DNA of 43,908 nt, taken from the NCBI GenBank assembly GCA_040756995.1, contig JBFLYK010000052.1, positions 1-43,908 of the forward strand, given 5' to 3'. The DNA is from BP-133 sp040756995. Its GTDB lineage: Bacteria > Actinomycetota > Acidimicrobiia > IMCC26256 > BP-133. Made by a program: the position numbers and the translations under genes. The notes beneath the pieces are model-generated. The model did no database searches. It saw only the letters and a program-made list of their open reading frames with translations, and had not been told where the DNA came from. Below, in pieces: positions 31,070 through 39,958 of this stretch (its first letter is position 1; each line of letters opens with the position of its first letter).

Positions 31070-31960
31070 CTAGCCGAAAAGGATGGTCGGCGCTTCCTCG
31101 ACCGTGGCGGCCGGGCGACCGGCGGCGCGGCACAGTTCGACCACCTCGGCGACCAGCTCCACGTTGCGGGGTTGGCGGGGCGGAGCGTGGTGGTCTTCCA
31201 GGCCGACACGGACGTGACCGCCACGCTCGATGGCCAGGGCGGCGATGCCGCTGGCGGTGACGTCGCCGCCGAAGACGGCCGCCATCCACGGAAGGCCGGT
31301 CCCCTCGAGCATGTCGAGGTAGGCGGTCAGCCCGCCGGGCGTCGCCGGGAGGCCGAAGAGCATCCGGTCGCCGCCGAGGTAGAGCTGGATCTTCACGTGG
31401 CGGGGTAGTGACCCGGCCCGGTGGTGAGCGAGGACGAGGCGCAGGAAGCCCGGCTCGAAGATCGAGATGTGGACGGGCACCTCCCGCTCTCGGCACCACC
31501 GCAGGATCCAGTCGACATCGGTGGCCGGATTACCGAAGGTCTGCGGCAGCGACCGAACGCCCTCGGGCCCCTGCGCCGGGAAGGCCAGGCTGAGCGTGCC
31601 GGCGTCGCAGGTGGCCACCGGCGCCAGGCCGGCGTCGTAAAGCTCGACGACGTGGGCGAAGCGCTCTTCCACGGTCGAGTCGGCCGTGGCGCCGGCCATC
31701 GTCGGATGGAGCAGGAGCCCCGGCCGGTCGGCCCGCAGCCTGGTCCACACGTCGATGTAGGGCCCGGCGCAGTGCCGGGTGGCCCCGCCGAAGTTGGGCT
31801 CGTCGTTGTGGTGGTGGACGACCGAGGCGCCGGCATCGAGGCAGCGCAACCCGTCCTCGACGATCTCGTCCACCGTCCGGGGAACATGCCGGTTCTGTTC
31901 CTTCGTCGTCATGCCGTTGAGGGCGACCTCGACGACGGTGGGCGGGGCGGCGGCGCTCAT
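31070..31960 (-). CDS. BKACE family (DUF849) beta-keto acid cleavage enzyme
   Basis: 296 residues, usual for the family. It starts VVEVALNGMTTKEQNRHVPR, the conserved first strand, and has ASVVHHHNDEP with zinc-binding histidines, LLLHPTMAG, and the loop FGGDVTASGIAALAIERGGH followed by RVGLEDHH, with the typical Asp and His ligands. BKACE enzymes condense a beta-keto acid with acetyl-CoA to give acetoacetate and a new CoA ester; the founding member Kce acts in lysine fermentation. The substrate here is unknown. It is upstream of the ferredoxin and P450 genes on the same strand (65-bp gap), which suggests one catabolic unit. Confidence 0.9.
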   Translation of the reverse strand: MSAAAPPTVVEVALNGMTTKEQNRHVPRTVDEIVEDGLRCLDAGASVVHHHNDEPNFGGATRHCAGPYIDVWTRLRADRPGLLLHPTMAGATADSTVEERFAHVVELYDAGLAPVATCDAGTLSLAFPAQGPEGVRSLPQTFGNPATDVDWILRWCREREVPVHISIFEPGFLRLVLAHHRAGSLPRHVKIQLYLGGDRMLFGLPATPGGLTAYLDMLEGTGLPWMAAVFGGDVTASGIAALAIERGGHVRVGLEDHHAPPRQPRNVELVAEVVELCRAAGRPAATVEEAPTILFG

Positions 31961-31989
31961 CGGGCCAGTGTTGCTCTAGCTTCTGGGGC

Positions 31990-32226
31990 GTGGCCACCCC
32001 CGTACCGCGCCCGACGTGGCTGAAGGTCACCTCGACCCTGGCCATCATCGGCGTCCTGGCCTGGCCGGTCCTGGCGATGCTCGGCCTGCTCGGAACCGTG
32101 CCCGCCCAGGCGGTGCTCAATGTCGGGATCGTGACCGCCGTTCTGGCCTACGTCTCGATCCGTCGGATCAAGCAGGACCGGGAGATCGCCCTGGGCCGAC
32201 GGGACGATTCCGACGAAGCCCCCTGA
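31990..32226 (+). CDS. Small two-helix membrane protein (78 aa)
   Basis: GTG start at 31990. Two hydrophobic helices (LAIIGVLAWPVLAMLGLLGT and AVLNVGIVTAVLAYVSI) are followed by a charged cytoplasmic tail RRIKQDREIALGRRDDSDEA. No family recognised. It is divergent from the DUF849 gene (29-bp gap) and lies 74 bp upstream of the VOC gene. Confidence 0.68.
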   Translation: MATPVPRPTWLKVTSTLAIIGVLAWPVLAMLGLLGTVPAQAVLNVGIVTAVLAYVSIRRIKQDREIALGRRDDSDEAP

Positions 32227-32300
32227 CCCGCCGCCGTCGAGCGGGAATAGTTGACTGTGCAAGTATGTTGGCGGGGGAGAACTTCGGGAAGGAGGGCATC

Positions 32301-32819
32301 GTGCCCATCACACGGTTGAACCATGCAGTCCTCTATGTGCGGGATGTCGAGCGGAGCGTCCGCTTCTACACCGACGTCCTCGGCTTCAGGGTGCTCGACG
32401 TGCTGCCGGAAGGGTTCCGGGGCGCGGCCTTCCTGCAGGCTCCGGGCTCGACGAATGACCACGATCTCGGGCTGTTCGAGATCGGGGGCGCGGCGGCGGC
32501 CTCGCCGGCGGGCCGGGGTGGGGCGGTCGGGCTCTATCACCTGGCCTGGGAGGTCGACACGCTGGCGGAGCTGGAGCGGTTGGCGCAGCGGCTCACCGAG
32601 GCCGGCGCGCTGGTCGGCGCCAGCGACCACGGCACGACGAAGAGCCTCTACGGGCAGGACCCGGACGGGCTGGAGTTCGAGATCGCCTGGATCGTCCCCG
32701 CCGACCAGATCGACGACAGCGCGGTCGAGGGCCGCAAGCGGATCGGCCGCCTCGACCTGGATCGGGAACTGGCCCGCTACGGCGCCGAGACGAGGGGCGG
32801 AGTCGGCATCTCCCACTAA
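32301..32819 (+). CDS. VOC family (glyoxalase/extradiol dioxygenase-like) protein
   Basis: 172 residues from GTG 32301, chosen for Shine-Dalgarno GGAGGG six bases upstream; an ATG at 32265 would add 12 residues. The vicinal oxygen chelate fold has NHAVLYVRDVERSVRFYTDV (metal ligand His8), YHLAWEVDTLAELERL (second His) and DPDGLEFEIAW (Glu ligand), the complete metal triad of catechol-2,3-dioxygenase-like members. It may act in aromatic or aldehyde metabolism; the exact reaction is unknown. Confidence 0.88.
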   Translation: MPITRLNHAVLYVRDVERSVRFYTDVLGFRVLDVLPEGFRGAAFLQAPGSTNDHDLGLFEIGGAAAASPAGRGGAVGLYHLAWEVDTLAELERLAQRLTEAGALVGASDHGTTKSLYGQDPDGLEFEIAWIVPADQIDDSAVEGRKRIGRLDLDRELARYGAETRGGVGISH

Positions 32820-32863
32820 GGGGTATCCCCGAAGTTGGCCGGGGGCCGTGGTACACGTACCGG

Positions 32864-33904
32864 GTGGCGGACGACGGCAGCGCGAGGGCATTGGGCGCGG
32901 GGGCGCGCACCATCCGGTCGCCCGATGACGCCGAGCAGGTGGCGGCCGAGTGGATGCGCCACCTGGGATTCGGCGACGCCCGCTGCACCGGCGCCGGCAC
33001 CGACGGCGGAGTCGACGTGCGCAGCCAGGCGGCGGTGGCCCAGGTCAAGGCCCAGCTGACGCCCGTCGGCCGTCCGGAGTTGCAGGCGCTGTACGGCGTG
33101 GCCCGCAGCGAGGGCCGCCAGCCGCTGTTCTTCAGCCTGATGAGCTACACCGCGGCGGCGCTGGCCTGGGCCGACGAGGTCGGTATGGCCCTGTTCCGCC
33201 TCGACCACGCCGGCCTGGTGGAACCGGTCAACGCCCCGGCCGAGACGCTCCTGGCGGCGGCCGGCGGCCCGTCGGCGCTGGCGCCGCCGGCCTGGCCGGT
33301 GCGGCTGTCCGACCGGGCCGGGCGGTCGGCCATCAGCCGGGAGCGGCGCGGTTTGCTCTTCGTCGAGCGGGTCGCCTTCGTCGGCCTCGCCTGGATCTGG
33401 GTCCAGCTCGTGCGGCTCGACTACACCGTCTCGGCCCGCCGGGCCGTCGCCCACCGCTCGACGACGCTGGCGTTCGACCTCCTCAGCGGGGCGCCTTTCC
33501 CCCTGCCGGGCATCGAGCCGAGCACGGCCGGCGGGGGCGGGGCGGGAGAGACGGTTGGCGAGACGGGCCCGCTGCCCGCCACCATGGAAACGGCCGTAGT
33601 GCTCAGGCAGATCACCGACACGTGTGAGAAGCTTGAGGGGGTCACGCGGCCGGCCGTTGTAGAACGGTACCGGGCGGCGCTCGTGCATCTCGGCGTGCCG
33701 CCGGAGGCGCTCACCGTTTCGCCCTCAGCTGGCGAACGCGTGCTCGCTCCGGTGTTCATCGGGCTACTCGAGCACCGCCGGGATTCACGGCTTGTGGTGT
33801 GCAGTGGGGTCACCGGCGTACCGCTCTCGGATCTGGCCAGCCATCTGACCAGCCGTTTGCCGGGTGCGCTGGAAGAGATCGTGAGCCGGGTCCGGCGCTT
33901 GTAG
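32864..33904 (+). CDS. Mrr-like restriction endonuclease-fold protein with long C-terminal part
   Basis: 346 residues, GTG start. The N-terminal domain (about 20-120) has the PD-(D/E)xK nuclease pattern of Mrr_cat: Glu29 in the first helix, GTDGGVDV with Asp51, and AVAQVKA with Gln60 and Lys62 (QxK), followed by a helix and FFSLMSYT. The middle contains a hydrophobic segment (LLFVERVAFVGLAWIWVQLV, about 164-183) that might anchor the protein in the membrane. The C-terminal 120 residues have no recognised domain. Mrr-type enzymes cut modified DNA, but no methyltransferase or other defence gene is nearby, so it may be a type IV-like defence nuclease or a repair-related protein. Confidence 0.78.
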   Translation: MADDGSARALGAGARTIRSPDDAEQVAAEWMRHLGFGDARCTGAGTDGGVDVRSQAAVAQVKAQLTPVGRPELQALYGVARSEGRQPLFFSLMSYTAAALAWADEVGMALFRLDHAGLVEPVNAPAETLLAAAGGPSALAPPAWPVRLSDRAGRSAISRERRGLLFVERVAFVGLAWIWVQLVRLDYTVSARRAVAHRSTTLAFDLLSGAPFPLPGIEPSTAGGGGAGETVGETGPLPATMETAVVLRQITDTCEKLEGVTRPAVVERYRAALVHLGVPPEALTVSPSAGERVLAPVFIGLLEHRRDSRLVVCSGVTGVPLSDLASHLTSRLPGALEEIVSRVRRL

Positions 33905-33953
33905 GGACGGGTTTTGGCCAGCGCGCCTTTAGGCTGGCCCTGAAAGGAGAGCT

Positions 33954-34232
33954 ATGGCGACACAACGCACCAGCTTCACCAAGCTCCAACGGGACAGGGC
34001 CAAGAAGGCCAAGGCCGCCGCCAAGCGCGAGAAGCGGCTGGAGCGCGCTGCCGAAGCTCGCCTCGCCTCCGACAACGACGACACCCCGACCTCCGGCGAA
34101 GGCCCCATTTCGGCCGCCGAACTGCTCCAGGAGATCGAAATCACCCATCAGCGGTACGAAGCCAAGCTGATGACCTACGAGGAGTTCGAGGAGAAGAAGG
34201 CGGAGCTCCTGGCCCGCCTGCCGATCGACTAG
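33954..34232 (+). CDS. Small charged protein with SHOCT-like C-terminus
   Basis: 92 residues; ATG follows AAAGGAGAG by three to five bases. The N-terminal half is a Lys/Arg/Ala helix (FTKLQRDRAKKAKAAAKREK). After an acidic linker (SDNDDTPTSGEGP) the C-terminus has the SHOCT-like pattern EAKLMTYEEFEEKKAELLAR, a short helix hairpin common at protein ends where it mediates oligomerisation. Function unknown. It lies 50 bp after the Mrr-like gene on the same strand. Confidence 0.8.
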   Translation: MATQRTSFTKLQRDRAKKAKAAAKREKRLERAAEARLASDNDDTPTSGEGPISAAELLQEIEITHQRYEAKLMTYEEFEEKKAELLARLPID

Positions 34233-34248
34233 CCGGAGGCCGACAGGG

Positions 34249-37200
34249 TCACGGCACCAGGCGGAGGGTCACGAGCTCGAACGGGCGGACGGTGAGGAAG
34301 ATCCCGTCCCCGTCGACCTCCAGCTCTTCGCCGTCACGCTCGAGCAGATCACTGCGGACGGCCGCCGAGCAGGGCACCCCGGGCATCAACCGGACCCGCC
34401 GGCGGCCGCCGAGCGCTTCATAGCCCCGCACGATGACGCCCCGCCCGTCGTCGGCGGCCTTGACCGTCTCGACCACGAATCCGGGGTCGGGGACCGTGAC
34501 CAGCGAATGCTCGGCCGGACGGGCGGCGCTTGCGGCGGTGTCGACGGCGGCGGCCGGCGTCCGGATCTCGAGCGGAGCGCCGAGGGCGTAGCCGGCGGCG
34601 ATTACCGCCGTCAGGTCGGCGGCGTGGGGCAGCAGGGCGTAGGTGAAGCGGTGCCGGCCGCGGTCGCAGAGCGGGTCCGGCGCGGTCGGGGCCCGCAGCA
34701 GTGACAGCCGCAGCGTGTTCCCCCGCACGTCGTAGCCGTACTTGCAGTCGTTGAGCAGGGCGACGCCGTAGCCGGTCTCCGACAGGTCGGCCCAGCGCTG
34801 GGCGCAGACCTCGAAGCGGGCCTGCTCGAAAGCGGTGTTGGCGTGGGTCGGCCGGGCCAGGTGGCCGAACTGGATCTCGAAGCGGGCGCTGGCGGTGTGG
34901 ACGGCGACCGGGAACGCGACCTTGAGGAACTTGTGGTCCTCGTGCCAGTCGACGTCGGTGACGAAGTCGATCCGGCGGGAGCCGGCGGCCAGCACCATCG
35001 TCTGGTCGATGACGGAGTCGCCGAAGGAGCGGTGGAACCGCACCGCGCCCCGCAGGCCCCCGGCCTCCACGAGGTCGATCTGGACGGGCCCGGTGAGGGC
35101 ATCGCCGGCGAGATCGGTGGCGGAGTCGAAGTACTCGCGGTCGACGTCCCAGGCGTCCCAGTTGCGGGGCCGGTCCTCGTGGAGCTGGAACACGTTGCCG
35201 CAGGCGCCGGGGGCCAGGACCTCCCGGTCGTGGTCGAGGTCGAACACCCGGGTGAGGTGCCCGTCATCGTCCCACTCGAGCCGCAGATAACCGTTGTCCA
35301 TCCAGCCGGCGCCGACGGCCACGGCTGTCGCCGCGGCCGCGGCTTCATGGACTTCGCCGGTGTCGATCGTCGTCCAGCCGAGGGGTGGGACGTCGACCAT
35401 GTGTGAGCGGTCGTTCACGTCGACGACCTCGCGACGGGCGAACGGCGTGGGGTTGAACACGACGGCCGGCTCGCTCAGCCCCGAGGTGTCCACGGCCGCG
35501 GCGATGGCGTCGAGGGCGTCGCCGGCGACGGCCCGGGCCCGGCGGGCGACGTCGGCCAGCTGGGCTTCGGCCTCTTCGGCGACCCAGCGGATGGACGAGC
35601 CGGGCAGGATGTCGTGGAACTGGTTGGTGAGGAGGAGCCGCCAGGCGGCCTCGAGTTCGGCGGCGACGCCGCGGTCGGTGCCGAGACCGGCGGCGGCAGT
35701 CCAAAGTTCGGCGGCCTGCAGGGCCGCCTCGCCCTGCCGGTTGCCCCGTTTGATCCCGGCCTGGCTGGTGAAGGTGCCCCGGTGCTTCTCCAGGTACAGG
35801 TCGCCGACCCATACCGGCAGCGGCGCGGGATCGGCCTCGACGGCGGCGAAGAAGGCGTCCGGCGGTTCGAGGGCCACGACCGGGGCGCCGGTGAGGTCGT
35901 TCACCCGGCGGGCGGCCTCGAGCATCTCCCGGGTGGGACCGCCCCCGCCGTCGCCGTGACCGAAGGGATAGATCGAGCGGGCCTCCCGGGCGCTGCGGTT
36001 CAGCTCCCGCATCGACATGTCGCCGTTGTACGTGTCGGCCGGCGGGAAGTGGGCTCGCACCCTCGTGCCGTCGATGCCTTCCCACCAGAACGTGTGGTGC
36101 GGGAAGCGGTTGGTGTCGTTCCACGACAGCTTCTGGGATATGAACCAGTCGACGCCGGCGGCGGCCATGATCTGCGGCAGGGCCGCCGTGTAGCCGAAGG
36201 CGTCGGGCAGCCACACCTCCCGGCAGTCCACGCCGAAGCGGTCGGCGAAGTAGCGCTTGCCGAGCACGATCTGGCGGACGAGGGACTCCCCCGATGCCAT
36301 GTTGCAGTCGGCCTCCACCCACATGCCGCCCACCGGCACGAACTGGCCAGTGCGGACCCGGTCGGCGATGCGGGCGAAGAGCTCCGGGTAGCGCTCCTCC
36401 ATCCAGACGAGGTGCTGGGCGGCGGAGCAGACGAAGCGATACTCGGGGAAGTCCTCCATCAGCGTCACGGCGGTGGCGAACGTCCGGGCGCACTTGCGGA
36501 CCGTCTCCCGAAGCGGCCACAACCAGGCGGTGTCGATGTGGGCATGACCGACCGCCGTGACCCGAGCGGGGACGTGCCCATTCCGGCCGGCGAACCGACG
36601 CCCGGCGAACGATCCGGCCAGGGCCCCGAGGGCCACCTCGGCCGTACCCGCCACGTCGTCGGGGTCGAGGGCGGCGCAGACTTCCGCCAGCGTTCCGGGC
36701 GAGGTCAGGTCGATGGCCAGGCGCAGGTCGCGGGCCAGCGCCCGCACGCCGGGACGGCGCACGGCCAGTTCGCACCGGGTGAGGACGAACCCCGGCGGCC
36801 CGGCCGGGTCCGGCCGCAGCTCGGGCCAGTCGAAGCCCGACATCCGGTCTTCCGGGGTGGTGGGGTTGGCGGCGGCCTCGACGTACAGGTCGACGACCTC
36901 CCCGCCGGCGGCGGAGGCGAAGAGCGCCGCCGCGGCGTGCTGGGGGGACAGGCCGAGGAAGGGCACCGGCCGCCCGTCCACCATGGAGAAGATCAGGAAC
37001 TCCCCGCCGGGGACCGTGGTGCCGGCCCGGAGCGCCTCGAGGCGCAACACGACCTCCTGGCCCGTCCACTCCGCCGGCACCCGACCCTGGAGGTGGAACC
37101 AGGTGGTGCCCCAGCGGGGCCCCCACCCGTCGCCGACGGCGAACGGCTCGTACGGCCCGTCGAGGGCCTCGGCGGGAGTGATCGGCTCGCCAGGGAGATG

Positions 37201-37329
37201 ACGAGCGGTGATCGTCAGTGGATGCCCGGGCCCGAAGACGGCCGGTTCGACGACCTCGAGGAGGATCTCCCGCGCCCGCCGGCGCACCGTCTCGTCGGCT
37301 TCGGTCGTTGCCCCGGTCCACTTCGTCAC
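34249..37329 (-). CDS. Alpha-mannosidase, glycoside hydrolase family 38
   Basis: 1026 residues, full length for bacterial GH38. An N-terminal beta-sandwich region (1-250) is followed by the catalytic domain starting VGHAHIDTAWLWPLRET: zinc ligands His264 and Asp266, and the nucleophile/zinc-ligand Asp376 in WLPDAFGYTAALPQ. Then the helical bundle (about 500-620) and the C-terminal beta domains. No signal peptide, so it is cytoplasmic and degrades imported or recycled alpha-mannosides. GTG start with GAGGAG upstream. It follows the transporter operon on the same strand with an 87-bp gap. It may relate to the GH26-like secreted enzyme, but they act on opposite anomers. Confidence 0.94.
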   Translation of the reverse strand: MTKWTGATTEADETVRRRAREILLEVVEPAVFGPGHPLTITARHLPGEPITPAEALDGPYEPFAVGDGWGPRWGTTWFHLQGRVPAEWTGQEVVLRLEALRAGTTVPGGEFLIFSMVDGRPVPFLGLSPQHAAAALFASAAGGEVVDLYVEAAANPTTPEDRMSGFDWPELRPDPAGPPGFVLTRCELAVRRPGVRALARDLRLAIDLTSPGTLAEVCAALDPDDVAGTAEVALGALAGSFAGRRFAGRNGHVPARVTAVGHAHIDTAWLWPLRETVRKCARTFATAVTLMEDFPEYRFVCSAAQHLVWMEERYPELFARIADRVRTGQFVPVGGMWVEADCNMASGESLVRQIVLGKRYFADRFGVDCREVWLPDAFGYTAALPQIMAAAGVDWFISQKLSWNDTNRFPHHTFWWEGIDGTRVRAHFPPADTYNGDMSMRELNRSAREARSIYPFGHGDGGGGPTREMLEAARRVNDLTGAPVVALEPPDAFFAAVEADPAPLPVWVGDLYLEKHRGTFTSQAGIKRGNRQGEAALQAAELWTAAAGLGTDRGVAAELEAAWRLLLTNQFHDILPGSSIRWVAEEAEAQLADVARRARAVAGDALDAIAAAVDTSGLSEPAVVFNPTPFARREVVDVNDRSHMVDVPPLGWTTIDTGEVHEAAAAATAVAVGAGWMDNGYLRLEWDDDGHLTRVFDLDHDREVLAPGACGNVFQLHEDRPRNWDAWDVDREYFDSATDLAGDALTGPVQIDLVEAGGLRGAVRFHRSFGDSVIDQTMVLAAGSRRIDFVTDVDWHEDHKFLKVAFPVAVHTASARFEIQFGHLARPTHANTAFEQARFEVCAQRWADLSETGYGVALLNDCKYGYDVRGNTLRLSLLRAPTAPDPLCDRGRHRFTYALLPHAADLTAVIAAGYALGAPLEIRTPAAAVDTAASAARPAEHSLVTVPDPGFVVETVKAADDGRGVIVRGYEALGGRRRVRLMPGVPCSAAVRSDLLERDGEELEVDGDGIFLTVRPFELVTLRLVP

Positions 37330-37416
37330 ACCGAACTCCTCGTCAGCGCACGCGCCAAAGTAGAGGGGAATTCGGCACCGCCGGTGCCGACTCCCCCCGC
37401 TTTGGCGGGAGCTGTC

Positions 37417-37752
37417 CTACGCCGGGATCTCCACCTCGGGCAGCTCGACCTCGACCCGGGCGCCGTCGAAGAGCTGGGCCAGGCGGGCGACGTCCTCCTC
37501 CACCCGCTCGAGCCGTTCGGTCGTCTCCTGCAGGTGGCGGAACAGCAGGTCACTCTCGTGGGACCGCAGCAGCCAGACGCCGCCGACGATGAGGGCCAGG
37601 CCGCCCATGCCGCCGCTGACCAGGATCGGCACCTGGTCGGCCACCTCGAGCAGGTCGCGGACCCGGAACCAGGCGGTGATGATGGCCACGGCCCCGGCCA
37701 GACCCAGCAGCGCGCCGGCGATCACCTTCCACGATTCCTTCACCACAGGCAT
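37417..37752 (-). CDS. Small membrane protein with C-terminal coiled coil
   Basis: 111 residues; ATG 37752 has GGAGG nine bases upstream. Two transmembrane helices (about 8-28, WKVIAGALLGLAGAVAIITA, and 42-62, PILVSGGMGGLALIVGGVWL) are followed by a cytoplasmic coiled coil (HLQETTERLERVEEDVARLA) and an acidic tail (VEVELPEVEIPA). No family recognised. It begins two bases after the stop of the exported protein gene, so it belongs to the transporter operon and may scaffold the membrane complex. Confidence 0.78.
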   Translation of the reverse strand: MPVVKESWKVIAGALLGLAGAVAIITAWFRVRDLLEVADQVPILVSGGMGGLALIVGGVWLLRSHESDLLFRHLQETTERLERVEEDVARLAQLFDGARVEVELPEVEIPA

Positions 37753-37754
37753 GG

Positions 37755-39242
37755 TTACCTGCCTCCCTTACTCGTTCCCACCAGTTCCAGCTGCCGTCGG
37801 GCGACCCGCAGCACGGCCAGCAACGCCACCAGCGCCGCCAACGCCATCACCCCGATCCCACCCCGGAGATCGCGGGCCGCTTCCTCTCCCAACCCGGCCA
37901 CCGCCGCCGGGGCCGCCCGGGCCCGGCCCGCCGCCGACCCGTCCGCAAGGCCGGGGACGGCCAACGCCGCTTCCCCGGACGGCGGCGGAACGGAGGCCGG
38001 GTCCGGTCCCAGCACCGTGTCGCCGACGGCGGACCCGTAGGCCGGAGCCGGGGCCGGATCGAACAGCACGGCCGGTGTTTCGGCCAGCAGTCCCGCAGCC
38101 GACGGAGCGCCGTCGACCGCCGCCGGGTCGCGACCGCCGTCGGTCACGGCCGGCAGCGGCTCCGGCGTCGACGGGCCCTCGACGGCCGGCAGCGGCAGAT
38201 CGTCGTCGAGGCCGGCGGCGGGGTCCTCCAACCGGTAGAAGGCCTGGGCCGACACCACACTCAGGGCGTAGACCATCTTCTGGCCCGGGTTGTTCTCCAG
38301 GATCACCGGCCGGTGGCCCATCTGCAGGAAGCCCGACTGCACGTGCGTGCCGGCGTCGTCCCGCCACACCCGGCCCGGGATCAGCTTGAACTCCGACCGC
38401 AACGACTCGGCCCCTTTGGCCAGTTCGGCGTTCAGCCGGGTCAGCCCGTCCTCCGAACCGGGCGCGAAGCTCACGCCCTTGTCGGTCCACTCCAGGCGCT
38501 GCCCGCCGACCGACACGCCGGAGACGGTCAGCGTCCAGGTGCCGGTCTCGCCGGCCGCCGTCGCCCGGACCACGGCGTCACTGCGGATCTCGGTGATCCC
38601 GACGTCGCCGATCTTGACGTCGCGGGCCAGCGCCCAGCCGGAGGACACCACCGCGTCGCCGTCCCGGCGGGCCGAGGCGTGGGAGCGGGCGAAGCCGATG
38701 TTCACCGGGACGGCCGTGCCGGTGAAGGCCCCGAAGGCGAATTCGCCGATTCCCTCGTTGGCGTCGGCGTGGCCGGAGAAGGAGAAGATCCGCATCGTCC
38801 CGCCGGGCGTGTCGACCGTCGGCCCGAGCGGGAACTGGGCCGGCTCGCCGAAGTCGGCCGTGCCGGCGCTGTCGCCCCCCGTCGGGTAGCTGGTCCAGGC
38901 GCCGGGCGCCTTGTAGCCGTGGCCGGCCAGCGGCCCCTGCTGCGGCGTCGACGTCTCGAACACGGTATTGGGAGTTGGCCCGGGCCAAAAGGAGATGGCC
39001 CGCCCCCAGGACTCCGGCTGCTGGTTCAGGTAGGCCCAGGCGAAACCCTCGCCGCCCTCTTCGACCTTGGGGATCTCCATCAAGTGGTACGAGGGCGTGG
39101 CGAACACCTCGGCGGTGAACAGCGCCGCCGTCGGCGGCCCGCCGTCACCCTCCGGCCACGCCGGAGCCGGCGCCCCGACCACCGAGGCGGTCAGCACCGT
39201 CAGCCCGGCCAAGGCCCGTCGTGCCCGTCGCACGCCCCTCAC
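37755..39242 (-). CDS. Exported, C-terminally anchored protein of the transporter operon
   Basis: 495 residues, GTG start overlapping the livF stop (GTGA), so translation is coupled. It has a signal peptide (VRRARRALAGLTVLTASVVG, to about residue 29), a large extracytoplasmic domain rich in beta strands (about 35-325), then a disordered Pro/Ala/Asp-rich stalk (330-450) and one transmembrane helix (about 460-480, GIGVMALAALVALLAVLRVA) with a basic cytoplasmic end. I do not recognise the family. The layout suggests a surface protein displayed on a stalk. Its coupling to a branched-chain amino-acid type ABC transporter suggests a function in substrate capture or a role linked to the transported compound. 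Confidence 0.8.
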   Translation of the reverse strand: MRGVRRARRALAGLTVLTASVVGAPAPAWPEGDGGPPTAALFTAEVFATPSYHLMEIPKVEEGGEGFAWAYLNQQPESWGRAISFWPGPTPNTVFETSTPQQGPLAGHGYKAPGAWTSYPTGGDSAGTADFGEPAQFPLGPTVDTPGGTMRIFSFSGHADANEGIGEFAFGAFTGTAVPVNIGFARSHASARRDGDAVVSSGWALARDVKIGDVGITEIRSDAVVRATAAGETGTWTLTVSGVSVGGQRLEWTDKGVSFAPGSEDGLTRLNAELAKGAESLRSEFKLIPGRVWRDDAGTHVQSGFLQMGHRPVILENNPGQKMVYALSVVSAQAFYRLEDPAAGLDDDLPLPAVEGPSTPEPLPAVTDGGRDPAAVDGAPSAAGLLAETPAVLFDPAPAPAYGSAVGDTVLGPDPASVPPPSGEAALAVPGLADGSAAGRARAAPAAVAGLGEEAARDLRGGIGVMALAALVALLAVLRVARRQLELVGTSKGGR

Positions 39243-39958
39243 CCCCCGCTCCGGCCACCGACGGCCTGGTGGCCCAGGTACGACGACATGAGCACGTCCC
39301 GGGCCGCCTCGGGCGATCCTTCGAAGCGCACCCGGCCCTTCTGGAGCACGTAGACGTAGTCGGCCAGCCGCAGGGCCAGCGGGTATTCCTGCTCGACCAG
39401 CAGGACCCCGATGCCGGCCTCGCGTAACCGCTCCAGGGTGTTGGCCAGCTCCTCCACGATGATCGGGGCCAGCCCCAGCGACAGCTCGTCGATCATCAGC
39501 AGCCGGGGACCGGCGACCAGCGCCCGGCTGATGGCCAGCATCTGCTGCTGCCCGCCCGACAGCGCCGCGCCCGACGAGTCGAGCCGCTCCCGCAAGACGG
39601 GGAACAGCTCGAGCGTCTGCTCGATGCGGGCGTCCCGGTCCCGGCGGTGGCCGTAGCCGCCCAGCATCAGGTTCTCCCGCACGCTGAGCTCGGCCAGGAT
39701 CCGCCGCCCCTCGGGCACGTGGACGATGCCCATCCGGGTGATCACCCCGGCCGGGAGCCCGGTGATCGGGCGCCCGTCCCAGGCGACCTTTCCCCGCCAG
39801 GGGTGGACGAGCCCCGACACCGTCCGCAGCAGCGTGCTCTTGCCGGCGCCGTTGCGGCCGAGGACGGCGACGATCTGGCCCGGCTCGGCCCGGAGCGACA
39901 CGCCCCGGAGGGCGTCGATCCCGCCGAAGCGGACGTGGAGGTCGTGCACCTCGAGCAT
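39239..39958 (-). CDS. livF: Branched-chain amino-acid type ABC transporter ATPase LivF
   Basis: 239 residues. Walker A GRNGAGKST at 34-42, signature LSGGQQQML, Walker B RLLMIDELSLGLAP and the switch His replaced by the family-typical Gln in LLVEQEY. The ATG overlaps the livG stop (TGATG). It powers transport together with LivG. The substrate is branched-chain amino acids or, often in actinobacteria, other carboxylates; only the family is certain. Confidence 0.95.
   Translation of the reverse strand: MLEVHDLHVRFGGIDALRGVSLRAEPGQIVAVLGRNGAGKSTLLRTVSGLVHPWRGKVAWDGRPITGLPAGVITRMGIVHVPEGRRILAELSVRENLMLGGYGHRRDRDARIEQTLELFPVLRERLDSSGAALSGGQQQMLAISRALVAGPRLLMIDELSLGLAPIIVEELANTLERLREAGIGVLLVEQEYPLALRLADYVYVLQKGRVRFEGSPEAARDVLMSSYLGHQAVGGRSGG

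Noticed and set aside
32864..33904. Part of a restriction-modification system with the methyltransferases at 376 or 4613
   Set aside because: Those two lack DNA methyltransferase motifs and target-recognition domains and lie far away.
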